From: Candidatus Rokuibacteriota bacterium
GTDB lineage: Bacteria > JAUVQV01
Direction of reading: 5' to 3'
DNA length: 7,209 nt
NCBI GenBank assembly: GCA_030609125.1
Contig: JAUWCW010000097.1
Span: 1-7,209 of the forward strand
Shown here: in pieces, positions 1 to 6,651 of the stretch
How positions within the stretch are numbered: the first letter of the stretch is position 1
Layout: each line of letters opens with the position of its first letter
Program-made: the position numbers and the translations under genes
The notes under the pieces: model-generated
Database searches by the model: none
The model's input: the letters and a program-made list of their open reading frames with translations, nothing else
Told to the model about the DNA's origin: nothing

Positions 1-188
1 GCTTCAGCTACTCCGGCCCGGCCGTGGAGTTCTTCCGCCCGGACGACAGGTTCTCCATCTCCGTCCCGGGCTTCTATTTTCTCGTCCGCGGCAGACCCAC
101 GCTCCTCACCGCCGAGGCACTCTCCCCCCGGATCGCGTCACTTCTTGCGGGCAGCGGCATCGACGTCGTGTCGTGTGTCGTTCGCTGA
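1..188 (+). CDS. C-terminal fragment of an unidentified protein (5' end outside window)
   Basis: An open frame runs from the window edge (first full codon at position 3) to a TGA at 186-188 and gives 61 residues. Nearly every third codon position is G or C, as in the other genes of the window, and no competing gene covers this stretch, so it is very probably coding. The visible tail has an aromatic-rich part (FSYSGPAVEFF, then PGFYFLVRG) followed by an amphipathic helix-like part and a hydrophobic end (GIDVVSCVVR). I do not recognise the family and assign no function. It ends 9 nt before the stop of the zinc-ribbon gene on the other strand, so the two units are tail to tail with almost no spacer. 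No U-tract terminator is visible between them; the gap only holds the palindrome GCCCGGGC. Confidence 0.6.
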   Translation, partial: FSYSGPAVEFFRPDDRFSISVPGFYFLVRGRPTLLTAEALSPRIASLLAGSGIDVVSCVVR

Positions 189-197
189 AGCCCGGGC

Positions 198-416
198 CTA
201 CTTGCAGTTGCTGCAACTCTTGGCGGAGCAGCCGCTGCAGTCCCCGCCGCCTGAAGATGAGACGAATTTTCCACCGCTCTTCACGCCGAAGAGCGAGAAT
301 TTCCGCTTCACCTTCCGCCCACGGCACTCAGGGCAACTCACCCGGGACCGGACCGAGGCCACTATCTTCTCGAACTCCTCCCCGCAACGGGAGCAGACAT
401 ACTCAAAGAGGGGCAT
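198..416 (-). CDS. FmdB-family small zinc-ribbon protein
   Basis: This 72-residue protein opens with MPLFEYVCSRCGEEFE, the hallmark start of the FmdB/CxxC-CxxC regulatory-type zinc-ribbon family. Zinc-ligand pairs are C8/C11 and C28/C31, so the ribbon fills roughly residues 5-35. It is followed by a basic stretch (GRKVKRKF), a Gly/Ser-rich linker and a second cysteine cluster at the end (C60, C63, C68, C71), which is common in this family. The name comes from a putative regulator of formamidase/amide genes in Methylophilus; for most members, including this one, the function is unknown. Its ATG lies 3 nt after the TAA of the parvulin gene upstream and has no clear Shine-Dalgarno of its own, so translation is probably coupled to that gene. 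Family call is secure, role is not. Confidence 0.9.
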   Translation of the reverse strand: MPLFEYVCSRCGEEFEKIVASVRSRVSCPECRGRKVKRKFSLFGVKSGGKFVSSSGGGDCSGCSAKSCSNCK

Positions 417-419
417 GGA

Positions 420-2330
420 TTAAGTACCGAGAAGCGTCTCATCGATCTCGACGGATCTTATGCCACGCAGATTCTCCAGCCAGCTCTCAAAGATGCGATC
501 CTTCTTGTCCCTGTCCAGCTTCGCGGCGCGCTCTTCCCGCACTTCAGCAAACTCCTCTTCCGAGGCGGGCTGCATCTCCTTCACCTGGAATATCCAGACC
601 TTCCCGCCGGCGGATACGGGGCCGCCGTACCTGCCTTCCCCGGCCCTGAAAGACTCAGCGAAGGTCTCTCCCTGGACCCCCGCCTCGAGGACGAAGCCGG
701 CCCGGCCGAAAAAACCCGTCTCCAGGACCTCGCCCTTCACCATCGACGCCACGGACTTCATCTCCGCCCCGCCCCGCAGCTTGCCGATCATGCTCTGCGC
801 CTCCTTCCGCGCCTTCTCCTCCGCCTTCTCGCCGATCACCTTTTCCCTGACCTCACCTTCGGCCTCCTCGAATCCGGGAATGTAGGAGAGGGTCTTCTTC
901 GCGATCCTGAAGACGTAATAGTCTCTCTCCTGGCGGTAGATCTCGCTGATCTGCCCTTCGTCGAGACTGAAGAGGTCGCTGGAAACCTCCGGCCTGTATC
1001 CCATGCCGGGAAGCAGAGCGTCCCTGGTAAGCCGGTCGACTCTCTTCACCTCCAGTCCGAACTTCTCAGCCACCTCGGCAAACTCAGCGTCCAGAAGCTC
1101 ATCGCTGACCTGCTCGGCCGTCATGGCCGCCAGGTCCCTCGCTTCCTGCTTCCGGTAGCCTTCCTCCAGAGTGATGCGGACATCCTCGAAGGCCTGAGCG
1201 CCCTCTTCCCTGGTCTCCTCCACCTTGATTACATGAAAGCCGTACTGGGTCCTCACGACGTCGCTCACCTCTCCCGCCTGCAGGGCAAAAGCGGCTTCAT
1301 CGAAGGGCGGCACCATCTGCCCCCGCCCGAACCATCCCAGATCTCCCCCGGTGGTCCCCGTGGAATCCTGCGAGAACTCCTTCGCCAGCTCAGCGAAGTC
1401 CGCCCCCTCAAGGGCTTTCTCCCGCACGAAGACCGCTCTTTCCCGCAGTTCTCCCTCTCTTTCGGCGCTGCTCCCCTCGGGGACCCGTATCAGGATGTGC
1501 CTGGCCCTGATCTGGGGCGGGGTCCTGAAGTCATCCAGGTTCAGGTCGTAGTACTCCTTCAGCGCCTCCTCGGAAAGCTCCACTTCCTTCTCCAGGGACG
1601 CGCTCTCGATGGCCAGGTACTCGGCGTGTATCCTGTCGGGACGGCGGTACTCCCCGGCGTTGTCCTCGAAGCGCGACCGAACCTCGTCGTCGGTCGTGGA
1701 GACCCACCCCCGGTAAGTCTCCACCTCCAGAGGCAGCAGCCGAAGCCTGACCTTTTCCTTCTCCCGCCTGAAATCCTCCCAGACTTCAGCTTCCGTCACC
1801 TTGCCGGCATCGCTCACTATGGCGCGCACCTTGGAGGCCAGCAGTTCCGCTCTCTGGCTCTCCTCGAAGTCTGCCGGCGAGATACGCGACGCGCTCAGGA
1901 TCTGCCGGTACTTCACGTCGCTGAATCGCCCGTTTTCCTGAAAGAGCTCGTTATTTTCGATCTTCCTCCTCAGCTCGACGTCCCCGACCACGACTTCCAT
2001 CCTCTCCGCCTCGGCCAGGAGGAGACGTGAATTCACCATTGCCTCCAGGGCCTTCTCCTTGAGCATGAACCGCTTTTCCAGCTCGGTGGCTCCCATTTCA
2101 GGATAGAACTGACGGTAGAACTCTATCTGGTTGCTGTAGATCCCGGCGTACTCGCTGTAGGGGATCTCCACCCCTTCCACCACGGCGATGACCGACCTCT
2201 CCGTGGGGCCGCTTCCTCCGCCTCCGCTCTGCATGCCGTAGACGAGGAAGATGGTCCCCACGAAAGCTCCCACGACGAAGATGATCACTCCCAGGACGAA
2301 AACGGGCTTTTCCCGCATAAATCTCATCAT
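420..2330 (-). CDS. ppiD: Membrane-anchored periplasmic peptidyl-prolyl cis-trans isomerase (SurA_N + parvulin, PpiD-like)
   Basis: The protein has 636 residues from the chosen start, close to the usual PpiD length of about 620. It has a short basic N-terminus (R3, R6, K8), one transmembrane helix at about residues 10-31, a Gly/Ser linker, a SurA-like chaperone region at about 46-190, a parvulin (PpiC/rotamase) domain at about 274-372, and a long charged C-terminal region. The parvulin domain keeps the family signatures RARHILI (H278), GGDLGWF (about 328-334), the M339/F343 hydrophobic pocket and H366. By family it should help fold secreted or outer-membrane proteins on the periplasmic face of the inner membrane. 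The frame stays open to an ATG at 2447, but that lies upstream of the predicted promoter. The ATG at 2330 follows AGGGAGGT (2344-2351) by 13 nt, a slightly long spacing; ATG 2327 is the alternative. It is the first gene of a unit with the zinc-ribbon gene. Whether to call it PpiD or simply a SurA-domain isomerase is a matter of naming. Confidence 0.92.
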   Translation of the reverse strand: MMRFMREKPVFVLGVIIFVVGAFVGTIFLVYGMQSGGGGSGPTERSVIAVVEGVEIPYSEYAGIYSNQIEFYRQFYPEMGATELEKRFMLKEKALEAMVNSRLLLAEAERMEVVVGDVELRRKIENNELFQENGRFSDVKYRQILSASRISPADFEESQRAELLASKVRAIVSDAGKVTEAEVWEDFRREKEKVRLRLLPLEVETYRGWVSTTDDEVRSRFEDNAGEYRRPDRIHAEYLAIESASLEKEVELSEEALKEYYDLNLDDFRTPPQIRARHILIRVPEGSSAEREGELRERAVFVREKALEGADFAELAKEFSQDSTGTTGGDLGWFGRGQMVPPFDEAAFALQAGEVSDVVRTQYGFHVIKVEETREEGAQAFEDVRITLEEGYRKQEARDLAAMTAEQVSDELLDAEFAEVAEKFGLEVKRVDRLTRDALLPGMGYRPEVSSDLFSLDEGQISEIYRQERDYYVFRIAKKTLSYIPGFEEAEGEVREKVIGEKAEEKARKEAQSMIGKLRGGAEMKSVASMVKGEVLETGFFGRAGFVLEAGVQGETFAESFRAGEGRYGGPVSAGGKVWIFQVKEMQPASEEEFAEVREERAAKLDRDKKDRIFESWLENLRGIRSVEIDETLLGT

Positions 2331-2382
2331 TTTGCTGTCACAGACCTCCCTGGCAAGAGTAAAGACCTTAAAAAGAGGTTGG

Positions 2383-2411
2383 ATTTTACCCGCTGCAGCC
2401 CTTTCTTGCAA
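2383..2411 (-). promoter_or_regulatory. Predicted sigma70-type promoter of the parvulin-zinc ribbon unit
   Basis: On the minus strand a -35 box TTGCAA (2406-2411) and a -10 box TAAAAT (2383-2388) are separated by exactly 17 bp. The expected start site is near 2376, giving a leader of about 45 nt to the ATG at 2330. This placement excludes the longer start at 2447. It was found by eye, not experimentally. Confidence 0.65.
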
Positions 2412-2451
2412 CGTTTTTGTTCCTTTCCGACCACGGCGAAAGGCCACTGCC

Positions 2452-2465
2452 GGTTGAAAACAACC
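2452..2465. repeat. Short perfect inverted repeat overlapping the polyprenyl synthase -35 box
   Basis: The sequence GGTTG-AAAA-CAACC is a perfect 5-bp inverted repeat with a 4-nt centre, lying directly over the -35 hexamer at 2454-2459. It could be an operator half-site pair or chance. Because it lies upstream of the predicted start site it would not be transcribed from that promoter, so a DNA-level role is likelier than an RNA hairpin. Confidence 0.4.
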
Positions 2466-2482
2466 TTTCCTTCAATTAGAAT
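2454..2482 (+). promoter_or_regulatory. Predicted sigma70-type promoter of the polyprenyl synthase gene
   Basis: A -35 box TTGAAA (2454-2459) and a -10 box TAGAAT (2477-2482) are spaced by 17 bp. With a start site about 7 nt after the -10 box, transcription would begin at about 2488-2490, on or next to the GTG start codon at 2489. That would make the message leaderless or nearly so. Confidence 0.6.
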
Positions 2483-2488
2483 GAGCCG

Positions 2489-3496
2489 GTGTCAGATTCC
2501 GTTGAGAGCAACCGGAAGCTTTCCTACCAACAGGTGCTGGCCCTTTTCGCCTCTGACCTGGAGGCCATCGAGCGCTCCATTTTCGACAGCCTCGATTCCC
2601 GCAATGAACTGCTTCAGGAGATCATGACGTACATCGCCAGAAGCGGCGGCAAGAGGCTCCGGCCACTTCTGGTCTGCATCTGCGCCAAGCTGAACGGCTA
2701 TGAAGGGCAGGACCACGTGGCCCTCGGCAATGTCGTGGAGTACCTCCACGCCGCCACGCTCCTGCACGACGACGTCCTGGACAGCGCTTCTCTCAGGAGG
2801 GGCGCCCCCTCGGCCAATTCCAAGTGGGGGAACCACTTCGCTGTCCTGGGAGGCGATTACCTCTACACCAGCGCCTTCGACATTCTCCTGCGCCGCTTCC
2901 CACGCGACATCATCCAGGTGCTCTGCCGCGCGTCTCTCGACATGATCGAGGGCGAGGTTCTGCAGAGGCAGTGGCGGGGAAGGACGGATATCACCGAGGG
3001 GACCTACTTCGAGATCATATCGCTCAAGACTGCCAGTCTCATTGCCGCCGGCTGCCGCACGGGAGGCATACTCGGGGGCGCTTCTTCCGCGCAGGCAAGG
3101 AACCTGAAAGAGTTCGGCAAGAGTCTCGGAACAGCCTTCCAGGTAATCGACGACACCCTGGACTACATCGCCGATCCGGAAAAGCTGGGCAAGATTCTCG
3201 GCGGCGACCTCCGGCAGGGCACCATCACTCTCCCCCTCATCTACCTCTTGCAGGACCTGCCGGCCGGTCCGGAGAAGACCGCTGTCGAGGAACTCGTCTC
3301 ACAGGGGGACCCCGGCGATGAAGCCGTCGCCCTGGTCATTTCTCTCCTTGAAGAGCACGGCAGCGGCACAAAGGCCCTCGCCACCGCCGCCAAGTATGCC
3401 GAAGCTTCGAAAGAGAACCTCGCCTCATTTGCAGGCAGCGCCATGCACCCCGCCCTTATTGCGGCGGCGGACTACATCATTCACCGTTCCCACTGA
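2489..3496 (+). CDS. ispB: Long-chain polyprenyl diphosphate synthase (octaprenyl/heptaprenyl type)
   Basis: The enzyme adds isopentenyl diphosphate units to an allylic primer to make the side chain of ubiquinone or menaquinone, or a related long prenyl chain. The 335 residues show all class I trans-prenyltransferase signatures: SGGKRLRP (52-59), the first Asp-rich motif DDVLD (94-98) followed by RRG (103-105), the KT pair (180-181), and the second Asp-rich motif DDTLD (221-225). The residues 5 and 4 positions before the first motif are small (A89, T90) rather than aromatic, which by family rules favours a long product; exact chain length cannot be read. The start is GTG at 2489: an in-frame TAG at 2477-2479 rules out anything longer, and no Shine-Dalgarno precedes it. 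GTG 2534 (residue 16) is a possible later start. It is divergent from the parvulin unit, and its last 20 bp overlap the ComEA-like gene on the other strand. Confidence 0.93.
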   Translation: MSDSVESNRKLSYQQVLALFASDLEAIERSIFDSLDSRNELLQEIMTYIARSGGKRLRPLLVCICAKLNGYEGQDHVALGNVVEYLHAATLLHDDVLDSASLRRGAPSANSKWGNHFAVLGGDYLYTSAFDILLRRFPRDIIQVLCRASLDMIEGEVLQRQWRGRTDITEGTYFEIISLKTASLIAAGCRTGGILGGASSAQARNLKEFGKSLGTAFQVIDDTLDYIADPEKLGKILGGDLRQGTITLPLIYLLQDLPAGPEKTAVEELVSQGDPGDEAVALVISLLEEHGSGTKALATAAKYAEASKENLASFAGSAMHPALIAAADYIIHRSH

Positions 3497-3830
3497 AGGT
3501 CTCCTCTCGTCCCACGGAGGAGTATCCGCTGATGCGGTCCAGTGTCACCGCTCCGATTCCTCTCACATCGAGCAGATCCTGCAGGGACTTGAAGCCGCCG
3601 CCAGCTCGCCTGCGTTCCACGATGCGCGCGGCGATGACGGGTCCCACCGCCGGGAGAGCCGCGAGCTCGCGGACCCCGGCCCCATTGATGTTCAGGCGGA
3701 TATCGAGCGACGCGTCATCCTGGGCGACGGAGAAATTCCGGACTTGCCCGCCGGGGCGGCCCAGGACATGAAGCGCCGCCAGAAGAAGGGCCGCGGCCAC
3801 AAGACGGAGGCCTGCATCGGCGCCTTTCAC
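3477..3830 (-). CDS. ComEA-like helix-hairpin-helix protein with N-terminal membrane anchor
   Basis: From the GTG at 3830 this is 117 residues. It has a basic-hydrophobic N-terminus with one membrane segment (about residues 11-24, LVAAALLLAALHVL), a short linker, then a tandem helix-hairpin-helix region from LNINGAGVRELAALPAVG to LLDVRGIGAVTLDRI. This is the ComEA DNA-binding layout: a membrane-tethered double-stranded DNA receptor used in competence in some bacteria. In many genomes such short proteins have no shown role in DNA uptake. The open frame reaches back to 3932 inside cimA, but that part is shadow. GTG 3830 lies 5 nt past the cimA stop (TGA 3836-3838), with only a weak AAGGA 15 nt away, so coupling to cimA is likely. 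The consensus Ala of NIN-x-A is Gly here. It overlaps the polyprenyl synthase gene tail to tail by 20 bp. Confidence 0.85.
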   Translation of the reverse strand: MKGADAGLRLVAAALLLAALHVLGRPGGQVRNFSVAQDDASLDIRLNINGAGVRELAALPAVGPVIAARIVERRRAGGGFKSLQDLLDVRGIGAVTLDRISGYSSVGREETFSGNGE

Positions 3831-3835
3831 CTCGA

Positions 3836-5413
3836 TCAGCGCAGGTCCTTCAGGAGCTTGTATTCGATGGCATCGACGAGGGCCTGCCATGAAGCCTCGA
3901 TAAGGTTGGCCGAAACGCCCACCGTGCCCCACCTCTCATCCTTGTCGCCCGACTCGACCAGCACCCGCACGGGAGCCGCCGTCCCTTCCACGGTGGTGAG
4001 AACCCTCACCTTGTAGTCGATAAGCTCCACGCCGCGAAGTTTGGGATAGAAGCGGTAGAGGGCCTTGCGCAGAGCCCCGTCCAGAGCATGAACAGGCCCT
4101 TTGCCCTCCGCCGCGGTGTGCTCTACCTTCCCGTCCACGGCGACTTTGACGGTCGCCTCCGATATGGCTTCCTCGTTCTCCCTGCGCTTCTCCACGATAA
4201 CCCGTGCGCCCTTGAGCTCGAAGAAGCGCCGATGCGTCCCGAGGACCTTCCTGATGAGAAGCTCGAAGGACGCTTCCGCGCCCTCGAACTGGAAGCCCCG
4301 GCTTTCGAGCTCTTTGAGGTGATCGAGGATTCTGGTCGTCCTGGGGTCTTTCGACTTGAGGTCGATGCCGAATTCCGCCGCCTTCTGGAGAATACTGGCC
4401 CTTCCGGACAGATCCGAAACGAGCACTCTCTGCCTGTTGCCCACCAGCTCGGGCCTGATGTGCTCGTAGGTCAGGGGATTTCTCAAGATAGCGCTCACGT
4501 GAACCCCCCCCTTGTGGGCGAAGGCGGAGTCCCCGACGAAAGGCTGGTGCTTCAAGGGGGGCAGGTTCGCCAGCTCGGAGACAAAGCGCGCGAGCGCACG
4601 CAGCCCCGTAAGGTTCTCCGTCGAGACACACTGCAGTCCGAGCTTGAGCTGAAGGGCCGGTATGATGGAACAGAGATTCGCGTTCCCGCACCGCTCCCCA
4701 TACCCGTTGACCGTACCCTGAACATGGCGCACTCCACCCGCCACAGCAGCGATGGTGTTGGCCACCGCCGTCTCGGAGTCGTTGTGAACGTGGATCCCCA
4801 GGCCCTGGCCGGGGAGAGCTTTCTGGACCTCCCTCACCACTTTCACCAGGTCCAGAGTCAGCATGCCCCCGTTGGTGTCGCAGAGGACCAGGCAGTCCGC
4901 TCCCCCCTTCACGGCGGCCCTGAGGGTCGACAGCGCGTATTCCCTGTCCTGGCGAAACCCGTCGAAGAAGTGCTCGGCATCGTAAATAACCTCCGACACG
5001 TTCTTCTTCAGGAAGGAGACGGTATCGGAGATCATGGCCAGGTTCTCCATCAGACTCACTCTCAGGGCGTCCTTGACATGGAGGTCCCAACTCTTTCCAA
5101 AAATCGTAACGGCCGGGGTGCCGGCCTTGACGAGCGCCTTCAGGCTGTCGTCCTCCGCCGCCTTCCTCTTCGCCCTCCGCGTGGAGCCGAAGGCGACCAG
5201 GCGGGCGTTCTTCAGCGGGAGCTTCCCGGCTTCCCGGAAATACGCCGCGTCCTTGGGGTTCGCTCCCGGCCACCCGCCCTCAATATAGTGAATCCCGAAG
5301 TCGTCGAGTCTGCTGGTGATCCGGAGCTTGTCTTCCAGCGAAAAGGATATGTCCTCCGCCTGGGCCCCGTCCCGGAGGGTCGTGTCGTACAGTGAAACCT
5401 TCTTCGTTCTCAC
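3836..5413 (-). CDS. cimA: (R)-citramalate synthase
   Basis: It condenses pyruvate with acetyl-CoA to (R)-citramalate, the first step of the threonine-independent route to 2-oxobutyrate and isoleucine. The 525-residue length fits CimA. The TIM-barrel part (about 4-275) shows DTTLRDGAQ (10-18, D15 a metal ligand by family), HVHND (208-212, metal-binding His pair) and [12 protein letters not shown] (236-247, with the third ligand region at N244). The C-terminal part (about 385-520, including [23 protein letters not shown]) is the LeuA-type dimer/allosteric domain, where isoleucine feedback acts in studied homologs. It is called CimA rather than 2-isopropylmalate or homocitrate synthase from the WPGANPKD and [11 protein letters not shown] contexts and the aspartate kinase neighbour. 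The start is GTG 5413, overlapping the lysC stop as GTGA, with GAGGG 10 nt upstream (5424-5428), so translation is coupled to lysC. Confidence 0.95.
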   Translation of the reverse strand: MRTKKVSLYDTTLRDGAQAEDISFSLEDKLRITSRLDDFGIHYIEGGWPGANPKDAAYFREAGKLPLKNARLVAFGSTRRAKRKAAEDDSLKALVKAGTPAVTIFGKSWDLHVKDALRVSLMENLAMISDTVSFLKKNVSEVIYDAEHFFDGFRQDREYALSTLRAAVKGGADCLVLCDTNGGMLTLDLVKVVREVQKALPGQGLGIHVHNDSETAVANTIAAVAGGVRHVQGTVNGYGERCGNANLCSIIPALQLKLGLQCVSTENLTGLRALARFVSELANLPPLKHQPFVGDSAFAHKGGVHVSAILRNPLTYEHIRPELVGNRQRVLVSDLSGRASILQKAAEFGIDLKSKDPRTTRILDHLKELESRGFQFEGAEASFELLIRKVLGTHRRFFELKGARVIVEKRRENEEAISEATVKVAVDGKVEHTAAEGKGPVHALDGALRKALYRFYPKLRGVELIDYKVRVLTTVEGTAAPVRVLVESGDKDERWGTVGVSANLIEASWQALVDAIEYKLLKDLR

Positions 5414-5913
5414 AGGTCCATTTCCCTCGTTCCCGCCCCGGCCTCGAGGCCGAAAGCGTCATGCAGAACCCTCGTCGCCAGCTCGCCGTACTTCGCTTCG
5501 ATGAGACACGAGATCTTTATCTCCGACGTGCCGATGCTGTAGATGTTGATCCCCTCGTCCGCCAGGGCCTTGAACATCCGTGCCGCCACTCCCGCATGAC
5601 TCCTCATGCCGATCCCTACAATGGAGAGTTTCGCCAGGTGGTCGTCGGCAGTGACCCCCGCCGCTCCGGTCTCCTCCAGCACGGGCTTCATCACTTCCAT
5701 GGCCCTGGCCGCTTCATTCTTCATCACCGTGAAGGTGATGTCCGTCGTCCCCTGCCGGCCGACATTCTGCACGATCATGTCCACGCTTATCCCCGCCTCC
5801 GACAGAGGGGAGAAAATGCCGGCCGCTATTCCCGGACGGTCCGGCACACCCTCGATGGTGAGCTTCGTATCGTTCTTGCTGAGCGTCACTCCGGATACCA
5901 GCACCTGTTCCAT
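5410..5913 (-). CDS. Predicted aspartate kinase beta subunit from an internal in-frame start in lysC
   Basis: Inside lysC, codon 247 is an ATG (5911-5913) preceded by a perfect AGGAGG with an 8-nt gap. Starting there gives a 167-residue protein identical to the C-terminal ACT-domain part of LysC. In B. subtilis aspartokinase II and Corynebacterium LysC, an in-frame internal start near residues 246-250 makes just such a beta subunit, which assembles with alpha into a feedback-sensitive enzyme. The matching position and strong ribosome site make the same arrangement likely here. It remains an inference, because the GAGGAG also encodes two ordinary Glu codons. Confidence 0.6.
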   Translation of the reverse strand: MEQVLVSGVTLSKNDTKLTIEGVPDRPGIAAGIFSPLSEAGISVDMIVQNVGRQGTTDITFTVMKNEAARAMEVMKPVLEETGAAGVTADDHLAKLSIVGIGMRSHAGVAARMFKALADEGINIYSIGTSEIKISCLIEAKYGELATRVLHDAFGLEAGAGTREMDL

Positions 5914-6651
5914 CGACCTGTCCTCCTCTATCACCATGGTTCCCTCGTCCTCGTTGAACGAGGACCGGACACATATGGGCACCTTGTATCTGGCGGCGTA
6001 CTCCACCGAGCGGGTATAGAGCACTTTGGCTCCCAGCGAAGCCATCTCCAGCATCTCTTCGTAGGAGATCCGCTCCAGCTTCCGCGCCTGCGGCACGATG
6101 TTGGGATCGGCGGTGTAGACCCCGTCCACGTCGGTGTAGATATCGCAGACGTCCGCCTGCAGCGCCGCGGCGAGGGCAACGGCCGTCAGGTCCGACCCGC
6201 CCCTTCCGAGGGTGGTCACATCCTCCGACGGGGATATCCCCTGGAATCCAGCCACCACGGCGACCTTCCCCTCGTCGAGGGCCTTCCGGAGCCTCTCTCC
6301 CCTGACCTCCCGGATCCGCGCCCTGGTGAAGTCCTCATCGGTGACGATCCCCACCTGCCGTCCCGTCAGGGACTCGGCGGGATGTCCAAGCTTCTGCACA
6401 GCCATGGCCAGAAGGGCTATGCTCACCCTTTCCCCGCTGGAGAGAAGCACGTCCATTTCGCGGCGGTCGGGACGGGAGGCGATATCGTGCGCCAGCTTCG
6501 TGAGTCGGTCGGTCTCTCCGCCCATGGCGGAGACCACGACCACAACCCGGTCTCCCTCTTCGCAGGCCCGTCCGACCCGCCTCGCCACGTTGCGGATCTT
6601 CTCCGGGGAACCTACCGAGGTCCCGCCGAACTTCATCACTCGCAGTGCCAT
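5410..6651 (-). CDS. lysC: Aspartate kinase with two regulatory ACT domains
   Basis: It phosphorylates aspartate to aspartyl-4-phosphate, the committed step to lysine, threonine, methionine and diaminopimelate. The 413 residues match the monofunctional LysC type (about 400-410). Motifs seen are KFGGTSVG at residues 7-14 (nucleotide/aspartate site), SSGERVS, the [13 protein letters not shown] kinase motif and [10 protein letters not shown]. Two ACT domains follow at about 263-330 ([13 protein letters not shown]) and 340-405 ([15 protein letters not shown], then [10 protein letters not shown]), the usual site of lysine and/or threonine feedback; which effector acts cannot be told by eye. The frame is open to an ATG at 6699, but that codon lies between the -35 and -10 boxes of the predicted promoter. 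ATG 6651 has GGGGAG 7 nt upstream (6659-6664) and puts the conserved KFGGTS motif at the usual place. First gene of the lysC-cimA-comEA operon. Confidence 0.96.
   Translation of the reverse strand: MALRVMKFGGTSVGSPEKIRNVARRVGRACEEGDRVVVVVSAMGGETDRLTKLAHDIASRPDRREMDVLLSSGERVSIALLAMAVQKLGHPAESLTGRQVGIVTDEDFTRARIREVRGERLRKALDEGKVAVVAGFQGISPSEDVTTLGRGGSDLTAVALAAALQADVCDIYTDVDGVYTADPNIVPQARKLERISYEEMLEMASLGAKVLYTRSVEYAARYKVPICVRSSFNEDEGTMVIEEDRSMEQVLVSGVTLSKNDTKLTIEGVPDRPGIAAGIFSPLSEAGISVDMIVQNVGRQGTTDITFTVMKNEAARAMEVMKPVLEETGAAGVTADDHLAKLSIVGIGMRSHAGVAARMFKALADEGINIYSIGTSEIKISCLIEAKYGELATRVLHDAFGLEAGAGTREMDL
5922..5927 (-). promoter_or_regulatory. Internal Shine-Dalgarno AGGAGG within lysC
   Basis: AGGAGG on the minus strand, 8 nt before the ATG at 5911-5913, is the strongest anti-16S match seen near any start codon in this window. 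It is stronger than GGGGAG used for the main lysC start, and it defines the proposed beta-subunit start. Confidence 0.6.

Larger units (their letters stand above)
2331..2488. other. Divergent intergenic region between the parvulin and polyprenyl synthase genes
   Basis: This 158-bp spacer separates two divergent genes and is visibly richer in A/T than its surroundings. It holds the Shine-Dalgarno and leader of the parvulin gene, two outward-facing promoters whose -35 boxes are 42 bp apart, and a perfect inverted repeat at 2452-2465. No small ORF with coding character and no riboswitch-like structure was seen. Confidence 0.75.

Noticed and set aside
202-216. Hairpin TTGCAG-TTG-CTGCAA at the 3' end of the zinc-ribbon gene as a terminator
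   Set aside because: Six-base stem inside the coding region with no following U-tract on either strand; more simply explained by the Cys/Asn/Lys codons at the protein end.
173-649. A 158-codon open frame on the + strand spanning the zinc-ribbon gene and the end of the parvulin gene
   Set aside because: Ser/Arg/Pro-rich translation with no domain, crossing two well supported genes on the other strand.
1233-2030. A 265-codon open frame on the + strand opposite the parvulin gene
   Set aside because: Antisense shadow of a gene with clear domain structure; no motif or ribosome site.
2331-2447. A 39-residue N-terminal extension of the parvulin (start at ATG 2447)
   Set aside because: It would begin upstream of the predicted promoter and place a non-signal stretch before the membrane anchor; ATG 2330 with AGGGAGGT upstream is better.
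3936-5273. A 445-codon open frame on the - strand in another frame of cimA
   Set aside because: Low-complexity Gly/Arg/Glu-rich shadow of cimA; the CimA frame carries all catalytic motifs.
4088-5395. A 435-codon open frame on the + strand opposite cimA
   Set aside because: It is the mirror of a clearly real gene with high G/C at third positions, shows no family motif, and its third-position pattern is wrong for coding; long antisense frames are expected here.
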